64,000 nucleotides of DNA from JACCYQ01 sp036675565 (GCA_036675565.1 JAKFER010000138.1:3761-67760); one strand, 5' to 3'; numbered from the stretch's first letter, positions 8,045 through 17,137 are shown. Notes: generated by a model not told the origin, from the sequence alone. Numbers and translations: made by a program.

Positions 8045-8962
8045 TTATGAAAGTGGCTCCGGCGAAGGCGGGCCACCAGCGGGTTTTGTTTTATCATCCG
8101 GCAATGGAATAAATTCAAGATTATCCGTAGGTGGTAATTGAATACGACCTTCTTTCCAATCCGCTTTAGCCTGTTCAATTCTTTCTTTCCTGGATGAAAC
8201 AAAATTCCACCAGATATAACGATCACCCACATGTTCTCCACCCAATAACATCAGGGTTGCTTTTTCTTTTGCATGAATAACCGGATCAACACCCTTTGAA
8301 AAAACAAGCATTTGTCCTGTAACGTAACTGATGCCATTTACTTCAATACTTCCTTTGGCAATATAGATCCCCCGTTCTGCATGTTCTTTTGGTAATCCCA
8401 GTTTTGTACCTGTATCCAAAATAACATGCAAATAAAATAAGGGCGAATGTGTTTTTACATCATTGCGCAAACCATAGGCATTGCCCGCTATCAGCCGCAT
8501 CCAGATACCAGTATCTGTATATATGGGCAATTCACCAGGTTTATAATTGGTAAATGAGGGTGTATCTTCTTCGTTTTTTTCCGGCAGGGCTACCCATGTC
8601 TGTATCATCTCCAATGCACCACCTGCAAGGGCACCAGGCTCTTCAAATCTTTCTGAATGTGCAATGCCACTCCCTGCCGTCATCCAGTTCACTTCACCAG
8701 GTTTTATGATTTGTTGTACACCCAAACTATCACGATGTGTAACCTGCCCACCAAATAAATAACTGACAGTGGATAACCCAATATGCGGATGAGGTAATAC
8801 ATCCATCGAAGAAGTCATGGCAGTTTGCTTGTCAACAGGTCCCGCATGATCCATAAAAATAAAAGGACCGACCATTCTTCTTAACCTGAATGGAAGTATG
8901 CGGCGCACATTCAAACCAGTTGATAACGCTGCATTGCGGGCTTCGATAACAATATCCAGCAT
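8045..8962 (-). CDS. Pirin family protein
   Basis: 305 residues with the double-cupin layout of pirins. The N-terminal metal site is visible as FIFMDHAGP (about 34-42), PHPHIGLSTVSYL (about 57-69) and MTAGSGIAHSER (about 94-105). The C-terminal cupin holds AERGIYIAKGSIEVNG and LLGGEHVGDRYIWWNFVSS. Pirins bind iron and some act as quercetin dioxygenases or redox-sensitive regulators; the role here cannot be assigned. Cytoplasmic, single gene, divergent from the cyclase-TPR gene. Confidence 0.93.
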   Translation of the reverse strand: MLDIVIEARNAALSTGLNVRRILPFRLRRMVGPFIFMDHAGPVDKQTAMTSSMDVLPHPHIGLSTVSYLFGGQVTHRDSLGVQQIIKPGEVNWMTAGSGIAHSERFEEPGALAGGALEMIQTWVALPEKNEEDTPSFTNYKPGELPIYTDTGIWMRLIAGNAYGLRNDVKTHSPLFYLHVILDTGTKLGLPKEHAERGIYIAKGSIEVNGISYVTGQMLVFSKGVDPVIHAKEKATLMLLGGEHVGDRYIWWNFVSSRKERIEQAKADWKEGRIQLPPTDNLEFIPLPDDKTKPAGGPPSPEPLS

Positions 8963-9066
8963 AAATTTGAGAGTTGTTGATTTGAAGATAACAAACTTTT
9001 AAAAGTATATTTTCCCATTTTGCTGCGCCCTTAAAATCGTAAATTCAAGGTGATAAATCAACATTT

Positions 9067-10881
9067 ATGTCCTCTCGTAAATTGGCTGCCATTATGTTTA
9101 CCGACATTGTCGGGTACACCGCTTTAATGGGTGAGGATGAAACAAAAGCGTTTGAGCTTATTAAAGAAAACCGGAAGTTACAAAAGCCAATTATTGAACA
9201 ATACAGTGGGCAATGGATAAAAGAATTAGGTGATGGCGTACTGGCCAGTTTTAATACGGTTTCCGATGCCGTTCATGCTGCTATCAGCATACAAAATTCA
9301 AGTAATACCTCTGGAAAAATCCAGTTACGTATAGGTATTCATTTAGGTGAGGTTGTATTTGAAAATAATGATGTATTTGGGGATGGCGTCAATATCGCCG
9401 CAAGAATTCAATCTATAGCTGAACCCGGAAGCATTTATATTTCGCAAACAGTGCAAAACAATATCGCCAATAAAAAAGAATTTAAAACGCGTTTTGTGAG
9501 AGAGGAAATTTTAAAAAATGTAAAAGGACCCGTAAAAATATTTGAAGTCCTGGCTGAGAACATTCACCCAGCCATTTTAAAGAACACACATACATTAAAT
9601 AATGCTCCCGTTAAAAGTATTGCCGTTCTGCCTTTTGTAAATATGAGCAATGATCCTGAACAGGAATATTTCTGCGACGGAATTTCTGAAGAGATCATTA
9701 ATGCACTAGCCCATTTAAAAAACCTGCGTGTAATAGCAAGGACATCGGTATTTTATTTTAAGGGAAAAAGTATGGATGTCCGGGACATCGGTAAAACACT
9801 TGATGTTGAAACCTTACTGGAAGGAAGTGTAAGAAAAGCAGGTAATCGTTTGCGGATCACCACGAAACTTTTGAATGTATCAGACGGATCAAATGTATGG
9901 TCGAATAAGTATGACCGTGAGCTAGAGGATGTTTTTTTAATCCAGGAAGATATTGCAGAGAATGTGGCTACTGCTTTGCAGGGCTATTTAACCAATCAAG
10001 AAAAAGAAGCTATCCGTCGCCCCGAGACCAAAATTGAAGCATATGAATATTTTCTGAAAGGCCGTCAACTGCTTCACCAGTTAGCTTTGTATGAGTCCAA
10101 AGAAATGTTTGAAAATGCCATTGAACTGGATGCGGAATATGCACCGGCTTATGCCGGCCTGGCAGACCTTCATTCATGGTTATATGAATGGTTAGGCGCA
10201 AAACAATCAGACCTCGAAGCAGCGGAAAAATACAGCCGCAAAGCACTTTCATTAGCACCCAATCTTTCGGAGAGTCATTCGTCCCGTGGTTATGTTCTTT
10301 CTCTTGGAAAACAATATGATGTAGCAGAGAAATCGTTTAAAGAAGCTATCCGGTTAAACCCAAACGCTTTTGAGGCATATTATTTTTATGGGCGGTCCTG
10401 CTTTTCGCGTGGACAAATCGGGCAATCGGCAGATTTATTTCGTATTGCATCGGAGGTGCGTAAAGAAGATTTTCAAAGTGCTCTTTTGCTATCCCAATCA
10501 TTACGTATACTTGGAAATCATGAGGAATCGATGCAATCGGCAATCGAAGGAATTTACAGGGCAAAAAAACAACTGGCCCTTTTTCCTAATGATAGAAGAG
10601 CGCTGTCTTTAACTGCAGGCACGTTGTATGATATTGGTCGAAAGGAGGAAGCCTATCAATGGGTTAATAAGTCTTTGGAATTATACCCCGATGACACCGG
10701 TGTTTTAATTAATGCAGCATGTCTTTTTGCAAAAGATGGAAATATTGAAAGGGCGCTGGAAATTTTGGAAATTGTATTTGGAAAAGGGTTTGGGAAAAAG
10801 GAGTGGATTGAACATGATCCTGATTATGATAACCTGCGAAAGGAACCGCGTTTCCAGGCTTTACTCGATAAATTGCAATAA
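9067..10881 (+). CDS. Class III adenylate cyclase with FlgO/TolB-like and TPR domains
   Basis: 604 residues in three parts. Residues 1-165 are a class III cyclase domain: metal Asp in FTDIVGY (D13) and LGDG (D56), VNIAAR holding the transition-state Asn/Arg (N109, R113), and K52 plus D102 at the positions that select ATP, so cAMP is the predicted product. Residues 183-320 (SIAVLPFVNMSNDPEQEYFC onward) form the FlgO/TolB-N-like module often fused to such cyclases. The rest is TPR repeats. No membrane segment is seen. cAMP targets in this organism are unknown. Confidence 0.9.
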   Translation: MSSRKLAAIMFTDIVGYTALMGEDETKAFELIKENRKLQKPIIEQYSGQWIKELGDGVLASFNTVSDAVHAAISIQNSSNTSGKIQLRIGIHLGEVVFENNDVFGDGVNIAARIQSIAEPGSIYISQTVQNNIANKKEFKTRFVREEILKNVKGPVKIFEVLAENIHPAILKNTHTLNNAPVKSIAVLPFVNMSNDPEQEYFCDGISEEIINALAHLKNLRVIARTSVFYFKGKSMDVRDIGKTLDVETLLEGSVRKAGNRLRITTKLLNVSDGSNVWSNKYDRELEDVFLIQEDIAENVATALQGYLTNQEKEAIRRPETKIEAYEYFLKGRQLLHQLALYESKEMFENAIELDAEYAPAYAGLADLHSWLYEWLGAKQSDLEAAEKYSRKALSLAPNLSESHSSRGYVLSLGKQYDVAEKSFKEAIRLNPNAFEAYYFYGRSCFSRGQIGQSADLFRIASEVRKEDFQSALLLSQSLRILGNHEESMQSAIEGIYRAKKQLALFPNDRRALSLTAGTLYDIGRKEEAYQWVNKSLELYPDDTGVLINAACLFAKDGNIERALEILEIVFGKGFGKKEWIEHDPDYDNLRKEPRFQALLDKLQ

Positions 10882-10979
10882 TGAAATCCATTTTATAAAT
10901 TAGCAACGGTTATGGGTAGTTGCTAAATAATTACTTTACGCCATGACTATTCAAAAAATGGTTTTATTGGAGAAATACA

Positions 10980-11354
10980 ATGAAAGAAACTAAACTTCTG
11001 CAGGGAATTGACACTGTCATTATCAGGGTAAGCGATATTGAAATATCTAAAAACTGGTACCATGAAAAATTAGGATTATTATCTGTTTGGGATGATCCTA
11101 AAATGAAACTGGCAGTACTGGATACTAACAGCGCTACGAGTGTAACACTTTGGCAGACTGAAAAAAAAATAAACATCGATCAGGAAACTGCCTCCTATCC
11201 TATATTTAAAACACCCGATGCCTCTGCCCTCATGGAAGTCTTAATGAGAAGTGGCATCCAGGTAAGTGAAATGATCCAGGACGAACACGTCAAATATTTT
11301 TTGTTTTATGATCCTGATGGAAATGTTTTGGAAGCATGCCAGGTTTATGAATAG
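10980..11354 (+). CDS. VOC family (glyoxalase-like) protein
   Basis: 124 residues forming the two beta-alpha-beta3 halves of a vicinal oxygen chelate domain: DTVIIRVSDIEISKNWYHEK (about 10-29) begins the first and YFLFYDPDGNVLEACQVYE ends the second. The final Glu in NVLEACQ is a usual metal-ligand position, but the first-half ligand is not a His, so metal binding is doubtful. Members include dioxygenases, glyoxalases and binding proteins; the substrate is unknown. It follows the cyclase gene by about 100 bases. Confidence 0.85.
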   Translation: MKETKLLQGIDTVIIRVSDIEISKNWYHEKLGLLSVWDDPKMKLAVLDTNSATSVTLWQTEKKINIDQETASYPIFKTPDASALMEVLMRSGIQVSEMIQDEHVKYFLFYDPDGNVLEACQVYE

Positions 11355-11415
11355 TTGGTTAAGGTTTAAGCGATCTATTCAATTAACATGAACAAATAAT
11401 TAAAACTTGTGTTTT

Positions 11416-12453
11416 CTATTTATCAAATTCATTGGCTAACGAATTCATGTCCTTACTGGTAAGATGTTTACCGGAAGCGATTACAACCTTATACCTGAAG
11501 TTGACTGATTCATTTGGTTTCAATTTTAAATTCATTTGTTCTTTACCGTTACTAAATACTTTTGTACCCAATGGATTAATGGCAAACAACCCATAGCCCC
11601 GTGCATGCCAGTAGGATGGATAACCGATATTGGATGGATGATCAAAAATGCCAACGGTAATTTCCTGTCCGGCTTTTTTCCCGGTTAACATGGTCCATCT
11701 TCCCTTGGTCCCCCATACATCATCTCCCTCAATACCTTCACTGCTTAAATAATTTCCAGTAACACCTTCATTATTGATCATTTTTGAAACTGCTGTTTTA
11801 TTACCCTGCGCATCCGTAAATAGGTCTTCCTGGGTAGAAGGCATTTCGAGTTCTCTCGCTACCCGAATAGCAAAGAATCCATCTTTAACATCTTTAAAAA
11901 TGACTTCCTCATTTTGGGCTGTCAAAGTAGAATTTCTTTCAATAAAAAATTGTTTACCCTTTACAGTAAAAGTAAAATTCGTACGCTCTTTCAATAATAT
12001 ATTTCCTTCGGGGTCTAACCAACTTGCGGAAACTGTAATAGCCGCACTGTCTTTACCAGCAATTTTTTCAATTAATTGATCATGGCGAATGCTGCCATAC
12101 ATGTTTCTTTTTTCCGGTGCGATGGCTGTTGAATTATTCCAGAAGTCAAGTCCATTTACAGATTCATAATTCATCCACATGCCAATATGATGCGGGTGAT
12201 CTGTCCGTTCACCTGCTCTTGGTTCTATTGGCCAGCCTCTTGTTACCGTGATACCATCGATTGTATTTATTGGGTAAAGAACAGGCTTTTTTAATGAATC
12301 TTCATAGTTAAACGCGGTGAGTAAATGACCATTATACAAAATGTCGATTTTCTTTTTTTGCTTTTGTTCAATAACCCTAAACCCATTTGATGGCTGTGAG
12401 AAGAGAGCAAGATTGCACATAAGAACAAACAATGAAAGAATGGCTTTTTGCAT
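11416..12453 (-). CDS. Secreted DUF6807 (PmoA family) protein
   Basis: 345 residues with signal peptide MQKAILSLFVLMCNLALFSQ. The block RAGERTDHPHHIGMWMNYE (about 99-117) followed by NGLDFWNN is the hallmark of DUF6807, often labelled PmoA although unrelated to methane monooxygenase in most genomes. The domain is beta-rich, and in Bacteroidota these genes tend to lie near sugar-acid or glycan degradation genes. No such neighbours are present here. Single gene, function unknown. Confidence 0.82.
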   Translation of the reverse strand: MQKAILSLFVLMCNLALFSQPSNGFRVIEQKQKKKIDILYNGHLLTAFNYEDSLKKPVLYPINTIDGITVTRGWPIEPRAGERTDHPHHIGMWMNYESVNGLDFWNNSTAIAPEKRNMYGSIRHDQLIEKIAGKDSAAITVSASWLDPEGNILLKERTNFTFTVKGKQFFIERNSTLTAQNEEVIFKDVKDGFFAIRVARELEMPSTQEDLFTDAQGNKTAVSKMINNEGVTGNYLSSEGIEGDDVWGTKGRWTMLTGKKAGQEITVGIFDHPSNIGYPSYWHARGYGLFAINPLGTKVFSNGKEQMNLKLKPNESVNFRYKVVIASGKHLTSKDMNSLANEFDK

Positions 12454-12570
12454 ATTATGTAATTTGATATTTAAATAATTACATAACTGAATTTACAATG
12501 ATTTCATATAATCATTAACAATACCTTTCATTGTACCTTTACCTTAATTAAAATTGATGATTAATATACA

Positions 12571-13419
12571 ATGACCCAATCAATTAATACCATTTGCGTT
12601 TGTGGTGGCGGCACCATGGGCAGCGGCATTGCACAGGTCTGTGCTACGGCAGGTTATAAAACCATTTTGTATGAATTGAATGAAATGGTTTTGGAAAAAG
12701 CTAAAGCATCTATTGACAAAGGATTGCAATTTCTGCTGTCAAAAAACAAGATCAGTGCTGAACAGAAACAAACCATCGAAAGCCAGATTGTATATACCAA
12801 TAATATTGCAGATTGCACCGCCGATCTTTTTATCGAAGCCATTGTTGAGAACCCGGAAATAAAAATTAAATTATTCAACCAACTGGCAGCGAATAATAAT
12901 CAAGCCATACTCGCCACCAATACATCATCTTTGTCAGTGACGTCGATCGCGGAAAAATTACCTGATCCAAAATTATTAGTTGGTATTCATTTTTTCAATC
13001 CTGCACCAGTGATGAAACTTGTGGAGATCGTAAAAACAAAATTTACGGATGATGCCGTGATTAAAATGATTGAACCTGTTATCAGGCAAATGGGAAAAAC
13101 ACCGGTCATCTGCAATGATGCTCCGGGTTTTATCGTGAACCGTGTTGCCCGTCCTTTTTATATTGAATCGCTTCGCATAGCCGAAGAAGACCTGGCGGAT
13201 TTTGAAACCATCGATCGCTTGCTTGAAAATGCCGGATTTAAAATGGGCGCATTTAAACTGATGGACCTGATTGGCAACGATATTAATTATACGGTAAGTT
13301 GCTCCGTTTATGATCAACTGGGTAAACCAGTTCACCTGAAACCTTCATACATACAACAACAAAAAGTGGAACAGGGAGAATTAGGTCTGAAAACACGGAA
13401 AGGATATTACAGGTATTAA
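12571..13419 (+). CDS. 3-hydroxybutyryl-CoA / 3-hydroxyacyl-CoA dehydrogenase
   Basis: 282 residues. It oxidises 3-hydroxyacyl-CoA to 3-ketoacyl-CoA with NAD. The N-terminal Rossmann fold shows CGGGTMGSGIAQVCATAGY (11-29); the catalytic His is in GIHFFNPAPVMKLVEI (H140) with Asn in PGFIVNR (N190). The C-terminal half forms the dimerisation/substrate domain ending GLKTRKGYYRY. The length fits stand-alone short-chain enzymes of the Hbd/PaaH type. It could serve fatty-acid or phenylacetate breakdown; no pathway genes are adjacent. Confidence 0.92.
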   Translation: MTQSINTICVCGGGTMGSGIAQVCATAGYKTILYELNEMVLEKAKASIDKGLQFLLSKNKISAEQKQTIESQIVYTNNIADCTADLFIEAIVENPEIKIKLFNQLAANNNQAILATNTSSLSVTSIAEKLPDPKLLVGIHFFNPAPVMKLVEIVKTKFTDDAVIKMIEPVIRQMGKTPVICNDAPGFIVNRVARPFYIESLRIAEEDLADFETIDRLLENAGFKMGAFKLMDLIGNDINYTVSCSVYDQLGKPVHLKPSYIQQQKVEQGELGLKTRKGYYRY

Positions 13420-13462
13420 TTTTAAAGTCAAAACACTAACTCAATAAATAAATTGCAAATAT

Positions 13463-13470
13463 TAAGTTTG
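13463..13470 (+). promoter_or_regulatory. -7 box of the epimerase gene
   Basis: TAAGTTTG fits TAnnTTTG and lies 26 bases before the ATG at 13497. No -33 box at the right distance is clear. Confidence 0.45.
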
Positions 13471-13496
13471 CAACATTGTCTATTTAAATTTTAAGC

Positions 13497-14522
13497 ATGC
13501 AAAGCCTTGAGCAGAATGGGAAAACGGTATTGGTAACAGGAGGCACAGGTTTCATTGGGGCTTACATCATCCAGGAACTCGTAAATAATGGGTACAATGT
13601 GAAGGCTTTACATCGCAGTGACAACTTTCCTTTTTATATACCTAAAGAGATTCTTTCCAAAGTGGAATGGATCAAAGGTGATATACTGGATGTTGTGAAT
13701 CTTGAAAAAGCAATGCACAATGTTGATACAATTATTCATTCTGCAGCAATCGTTTCATTCGATAAAAACTTGCGGGAACAGATGTACAGAATAAATATAG
13801 AAGGCACCGCCAATGTTGTTAACCTGGCGCTGGAAAAAAACATTCAGCGTTTCATTCATATCAGTTCTGTTGCAGCTATAGGAAGAACAGCCAAGGGACA
13901 AACTGTGGATGAAGAAAAAAAATGGGTGACCAGCAGTCTCAATACCCATTATGCCATTTCAAAACAAAAAAGTGAAATGGAAGTTTGGCGTGGCATGGCG
14001 GAAGGGTTATCTGCAGTCATCTTAAATCCAAGCACGGTTCTCGGTTTTGGCAACTGGAACACCAGTAGTACGGCTATTTTTAAAAATATTTATCAGGGCT
14101 TTAGCTGGTACTCCGTAGGTGAAAACGGCTTTGTAGATGTACATGATGTAGCAGCAGCTACTGTAGCTTTGATCAATACAGATATTAATGAACAACGATT
14201 TATTTTAAATGGCGATAACTGGCCTTTCAGAAAATTATTTAATAGCATTGCCGACCAATTCAAAAAGCCGCAACCACACCGCTTAGCCACACCTTTCCTG
14301 GGGGAAATTGCCTGGAGGCTGGAACATATAAAATCATTTTTTTCTGGTCGCAGCCCATTATTAACAAAAGAAAGTGCCAAAGTAGCGCATAGCCGCACGA
14401 TCTTTGATAACAGCAAAATTTTAAAAACCTTGCCTGGGTTTCGTTTTACCCCTTTGCAGCAAACCATTGAAAAAGCCTGCGGGCAATACGAACAGGCAAT
14501 AAAAAATGGCGATCTTAGTTAA
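13497..14522 (+). CDS. NAD-dependent epimerase/dehydratase (extended SDR)
   Basis: 341 residues. VTGGTGFIGAYIIQELVNNG (about 14-33) is the NAD(P)-binding glycine motif of extended short-chain dehydrogenases. SSVAAIG and the active-site HYAISKQKSE (YxxxK) follow. The mid-region resembles dihydroflavonol-4-reductase-like members, so the substrate could be a sugar nucleotide or a ketone. It sits 26 bases before the next gene and may be co-transcribed with it. Confidence 0.88.
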   Translation: MQSLEQNGKTVLVTGGTGFIGAYIIQELVNNGYNVKALHRSDNFPFYIPKEILSKVEWIKGDILDVVNLEKAMHNVDTIIHSAAIVSFDKNLREQMYRINIEGTANVVNLALEKNIQRFIHISSVAAIGRTAKGQTVDEEKKWVTSSLNTHYAISKQKSEMEVWRGMAEGLSAVILNPSTVLGFGNWNTSSTAIFKNIYQGFSWYSVGENGFVDVHDVAAATVALINTDINEQRFILNGDNWPFRKLFNSIADQFKKPQPHRLATPFLGEIAWRLEHIKSFFSGRSPLLTKESAKVAHSRTIFDNSKILKTLPGFRFTPLQQTIEKACGQYEQAIKNGDLS

Positions 14523-14548
14523 ATAAACAAGTACTTTAATACGATTCT

Positions 14549-15619
14549 ATGAAATTCCTTGCATTAATTTTATCCATCATTTTTATACAATCAACATCTT
14601 TCACCCAAAACATCACCATTTCCGGATTGGTAGTTGATGGCATAACGAAAGACAGTTTAATTGGCGCATCGGTATTTGCACAAAATACCACTACGGGTAC
14701 CATTACCAATACAGAAGGAAAATTCAGCTTATCGCTTAAACAAGGTGGTTATGACCTGATCATTTCTTATACAGGATATTACACACAAACCATTCGGGTT
14801 ACCGGCGATACCAGCGAGATGGTGGTTCAACTGATGAAAGAAGATAAAAGCATGAGCGAAGTGGTTATCCAAAGCACCAATGAAGTAAAGGATGGCTGGG
14901 AACAGTATGGCAGTTTTTTCATCGATCATTTTATCGGCACTACGCCTTTTGCCAAACAAACTTCATTACTAAACCCTGATGTACTGAAATTTTTCTATTA
15001 CCGTCGCAGCAATAAATTAAAAGTTCTGGCTACTGAGCCGCTCATGATCTCCAATAAAGCACTGGGATATACCATCCGTTATGAGTTGGATTCCTTCATT
15101 TATAATTATCCAACAGAAATGAGCAGTTACCGGGGCAATGGTTTCTTTACGGAGGATACAGCTGCGTCCAGGTTCCAGGAAAGAGAATGGAAAGCCAACC
15201 GCGAAAAAGTTTATTATGGTTCCAAAATGCATTTCATTCGTTCTTATTATGATGGTGTTTTAAAAGAAGCTGGGTTTTTGATCGATGTACTGGATGAAAA
15301 AGATGATAAAAGTTTTTACCGCATCGCCAATCCTTATGATTCAACTTTATTTTTTGCTGACGATGGAACTAACGAAGTGGAGATCTATTATCCTACCAAA
15401 ATGAGCATCCTTTATACCAAAAAAATGCCTGAACCTGAATACTTAATTCAGTTTGGTTTACCCATGGATGTAAAAATGCAGATATCTTATATTGATATGC
15501 TCAATCCGATTATCTTAAAAGAAAATGGATATTATTTTCAGCAAAGCGACTGGATAAACCAGGGTTACTGGAGCTGGAAGAATATCGCGGACTTATTACC
15601 GTTTGATTATATGCCCTGA
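14549..15619 (+). CDS. Exported carboxypeptidase-regulatory-like domain protein
   Basis: 356 residues with signal peptide MKFLALILSIIFIQSTSFTQ. Residues 22-110 form the carboxypeptidase-D regulatory-like beta sandwich common at the N-termini of Bacteroidota TonB receptors (ITISGLVVDGITKDSLIGAS, TNTEGKFSLSL). Unlike those receptors, no plug or barrel follows; the remaining ~240 residues are of unknown fold. It probably acts in the periplasm or at the outer membrane. Its last 13 bases overlap the end of the convergent lpxD-like gene. Confidence 0.8.
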   Translation: MKFLALILSIIFIQSTSFTQNITISGLVVDGITKDSLIGASVFAQNTTTGTITNTEGKFSLSLKQGGYDLIISYTGYYTQTIRVTGDTSEMVVQLMKEDKSMSEVVIQSTNEVKDGWEQYGSFFIDHFIGTTPFAKQTSLLNPDVLKFFYYRRSNKLKVLATEPLMISNKALGYTIRYELDSFIYNYPTEMSSYRGNGFFTEDTAASRFQEREWKANREKVYYGSKMHFIRSYYDGVLKEAGFLIDVLDEKDDKSFYRIANPYDSTLFFADDGTNEVEIYYPTKMSILYTKKMPEPEYLIQFGLPMDVKMQISYIDMLNPIILKENGYYFQQSDWINQGYWSWKNIADLLPFDYMP

Positions 15620-16563
15620 TCTTTATTTTTTATTTTTTCCCATATCTCCGGAATTCTTTTTACCCAAACCAGTTCTTTCATTTTGGTTTTGGCTTCTTCC
15701 GCAGGTGAACCAAAGTAGTTTTTACCCCCGGCTAATGAAGCGGGAACACCACTCTGTGCATAGAGCACAGCATCTTTCCCGATGGTCAAAGTTTTACTTA
15801 CACCAACCTGTCCCCAAAGAATCACGTTTTCCTCAATGGTGCTTGCACCGGCAATGCCAACCTGTGCAGCCAGTAGACAGTTGCTTTTAATAATGGTATC
15901 GTGACCGATATGAACCAGGTTATCTATTTTAGTTCCCTTTCCAATAAAAGTATCATCACTTACACCACGGTCAATAGTGCAACCGGCCCCTATCTCCACA
16001 TAATCATCAATCACTACCCTGCCGCAACTGTTCATTTTTTTGTAATGCACATCGCGGCTGGTTTTCTTATTATAATAAAAAGCATCGCTGCCAATCACTG
16101 TGCCTGGCTGAATAATAACATGATCGCCAATCACGCAATGATCCATAATGGTTACGTTAGGGTAAATGATACAATGATCTCCAATGGTTACATGGTTACC
16201 GATATAACTGTTTGGCATGATGACAGTTTGGGAACCAACCGAAGATGTTTCGCTGATCATTTTCATGGAAGGTGCAAAAGGTCTGAAATGATTTACTAGT
16301 CTCAAGTATGATTCAAAAGGATCATCTACAACCAGCAATGCTTTGCCTTCGGGAATATCGGTTTCTTTATTGATGATGATAAAAGTAGCCGCCGACAGCA
16401 GACATTTTTCATAATATTTGGGATGATCTACAAAAACGATGTCGCCTTCCTGTACTTTATGTATTTCGTTAATCCCGGTAACCAGTCCATTTTTATTTCC
16501 GGATAACCGGGCATTGATAAAAGAAGCGATCCATTCTACAGGCACTGGTTTTTCAAATTTCAT
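15607..16563 (-). CDS. lpxD: LpxD-like UDP-3-O-acyl-glucosamine N-acyltransferase
   Basis: 318 residues. An N-terminal uridine-binding-type domain (1-100, with NEIHKVQEGDIVFVDHPKYY) is followed by many left-handed beta-helix hexapeptides (about 107-270) and a helical C-terminus. LpxD adds the N-linked 3-hydroxyacyl chain in lipid A synthesis at the inner membrane. The catalytic His is probably in NLVHIGHD. No other lipid A gene is nearby, so this could be a second LpxD paralogue rather than the main one. Transcription probably starts from a -7 box at 16578-16585. Confidence 0.82.
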   Translation of the reverse strand: MKFEKPVPVEWIASFINARLSGNKNGLVTGINEIHKVQEGDIVFVDHPKYYEKCLLSAATFIIINKETDIPEGKALLVVDDPFESYLRLVNHFRPFAPSMKMISETSSVGSQTVIMPNSYIGNHVTIGDHCIIYPNVTIMDHCVIGDHVIIQPGTVIGSDAFYYNKKTSRDVHYKKMNSCGRVVIDDYVEIGAGCTIDRGVSDDTFIGKGTKIDNLVHIGHDTIIKSNCLLAAQVGIAGASTIEENVILWGQVGVSKTLTIGKDAVLYAQSGVPASLAGGKNYFGSPAEEAKTKMKELVWVKRIPEIWEKIKNKDQGI

Positions 16564-16577
16564 AATTCCATTTTAAA

Positions 16578-16585
16578 CAAAGGTA
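16578..16585 (-). promoter_or_regulatory. -7 box of the lpxD-like gene
   Basis: On the minus strand this reads TACCTTTG, a match to TAnnTTTG, 14 bases before the start codon. No -33 box is obvious. Confidence 0.5.
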
Positions 16586-16772
16586 AAAGCCACCGGGTAT
16601 AATTACGGTGAATAAAATCGGTTTTAGCCAAGGTTAGCCAAAAATTCGGAAACTTATTTTTAAAACCTGTTGCCGGAAAAAACAGGAAATTTTTTTACAA
16701 AATCCAGGAATAACAGTTTAAACTTTTACCCTGTTTTTATTTTTTTAAAATTTACATTACCTTTCGATATCC

Positions 16773-16818
16773 AGCTGAAACAGTTATGCAATAAGGGTTT
16801 CAGCTTTTTTTATTTTTT
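16773..16818 (+). terminator. Orphan plus-strand terminator
   Basis: AGCTGAAAC (16773-16781) pairs perfectly with GTTTCAGCT (16797-16805), followed by a long T tract. No plus-strand protein gene precedes it. TACCTTTC at about 16759-16766 could be the -7 box of a very short RNA. Confidence 0.7.
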
Positions 16819-16879
16819 CGGTTGCGCATAACTGTTGCAACCAGTACTGAAATGGAAATCCGAACGACCGGCTAATCAA

Positions 16880-17000
16880 TGGCTTAAAAACCGGCAGCCT
16901 TATCCACAGCCCAAAAAAAAATGTGAATAAAATAAATGGAGAAATTTTTTTTGTATGGAGAAATTATTTTTAATATTGTGTAGGGAATTTTATTTCCCTG
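16880..17000. other. Origin-like region: inverted DnaA boxes and AT-rich direct repeats
   Basis: TTATCCACA (16900-16908), a perfect DnaA box, and TGTGAATAA (16922-16930), the reverse complement of box TTATTCACA, face each other 13 bases apart. Directly downstream are two AT-rich repeats, ATGGAGAAATTTTTTTT and ATGGAGAAATTATTTTT (about 16937-16971), resembling a duplex-unwinding element. The surrounding 16564-17137 encodes no protein. This is the layout of a replication origin, but only two consensus boxes are seen and dnaA is not adjacent; a DnaA-regulated site is the main alternative. Confidence 0.35.
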
Positions 17001-17024
17001 TACTTACTAACCCATCCATATATT

Positions 17025-17053
17025 GATCCCGCCACGAGGCGGGATTTTTATTT
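17025..17053 (+). terminator. Second orphan plus-strand terminator
   Basis: ATCCCGCC pairs with GGCGGGAT over the loop ACGA, followed by TTTTATTTT. Just upstream, AGGGAATTTTATTTCCCT is another hairpin. No plus-strand protein gene ends here, so a short RNA may be terminated. Confidence 0.7.
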
Positions 17054-17070
17054 TCAGTTTTTTCGCCATC

Positions 17071-17096
17071 CAAAAAAAAGCGGATGAACATCCGCA
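17071..17096 (-). terminator. Terminator of the DUF2911 operon
   Basis: GCGGATG (17080-17086) pairs with CATCCGC (17089-17095). Eight A residues at 17072-17079 give the U tract when read on the minus strand. It lies about 40 bases after the stop of the second DUF2911 gene. Confidence 0.7.
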
Positions 17097-17137
17097 AAAA
17101 ATTTTTACCGCAATTCCTACATAGAATTTTACCAAAA

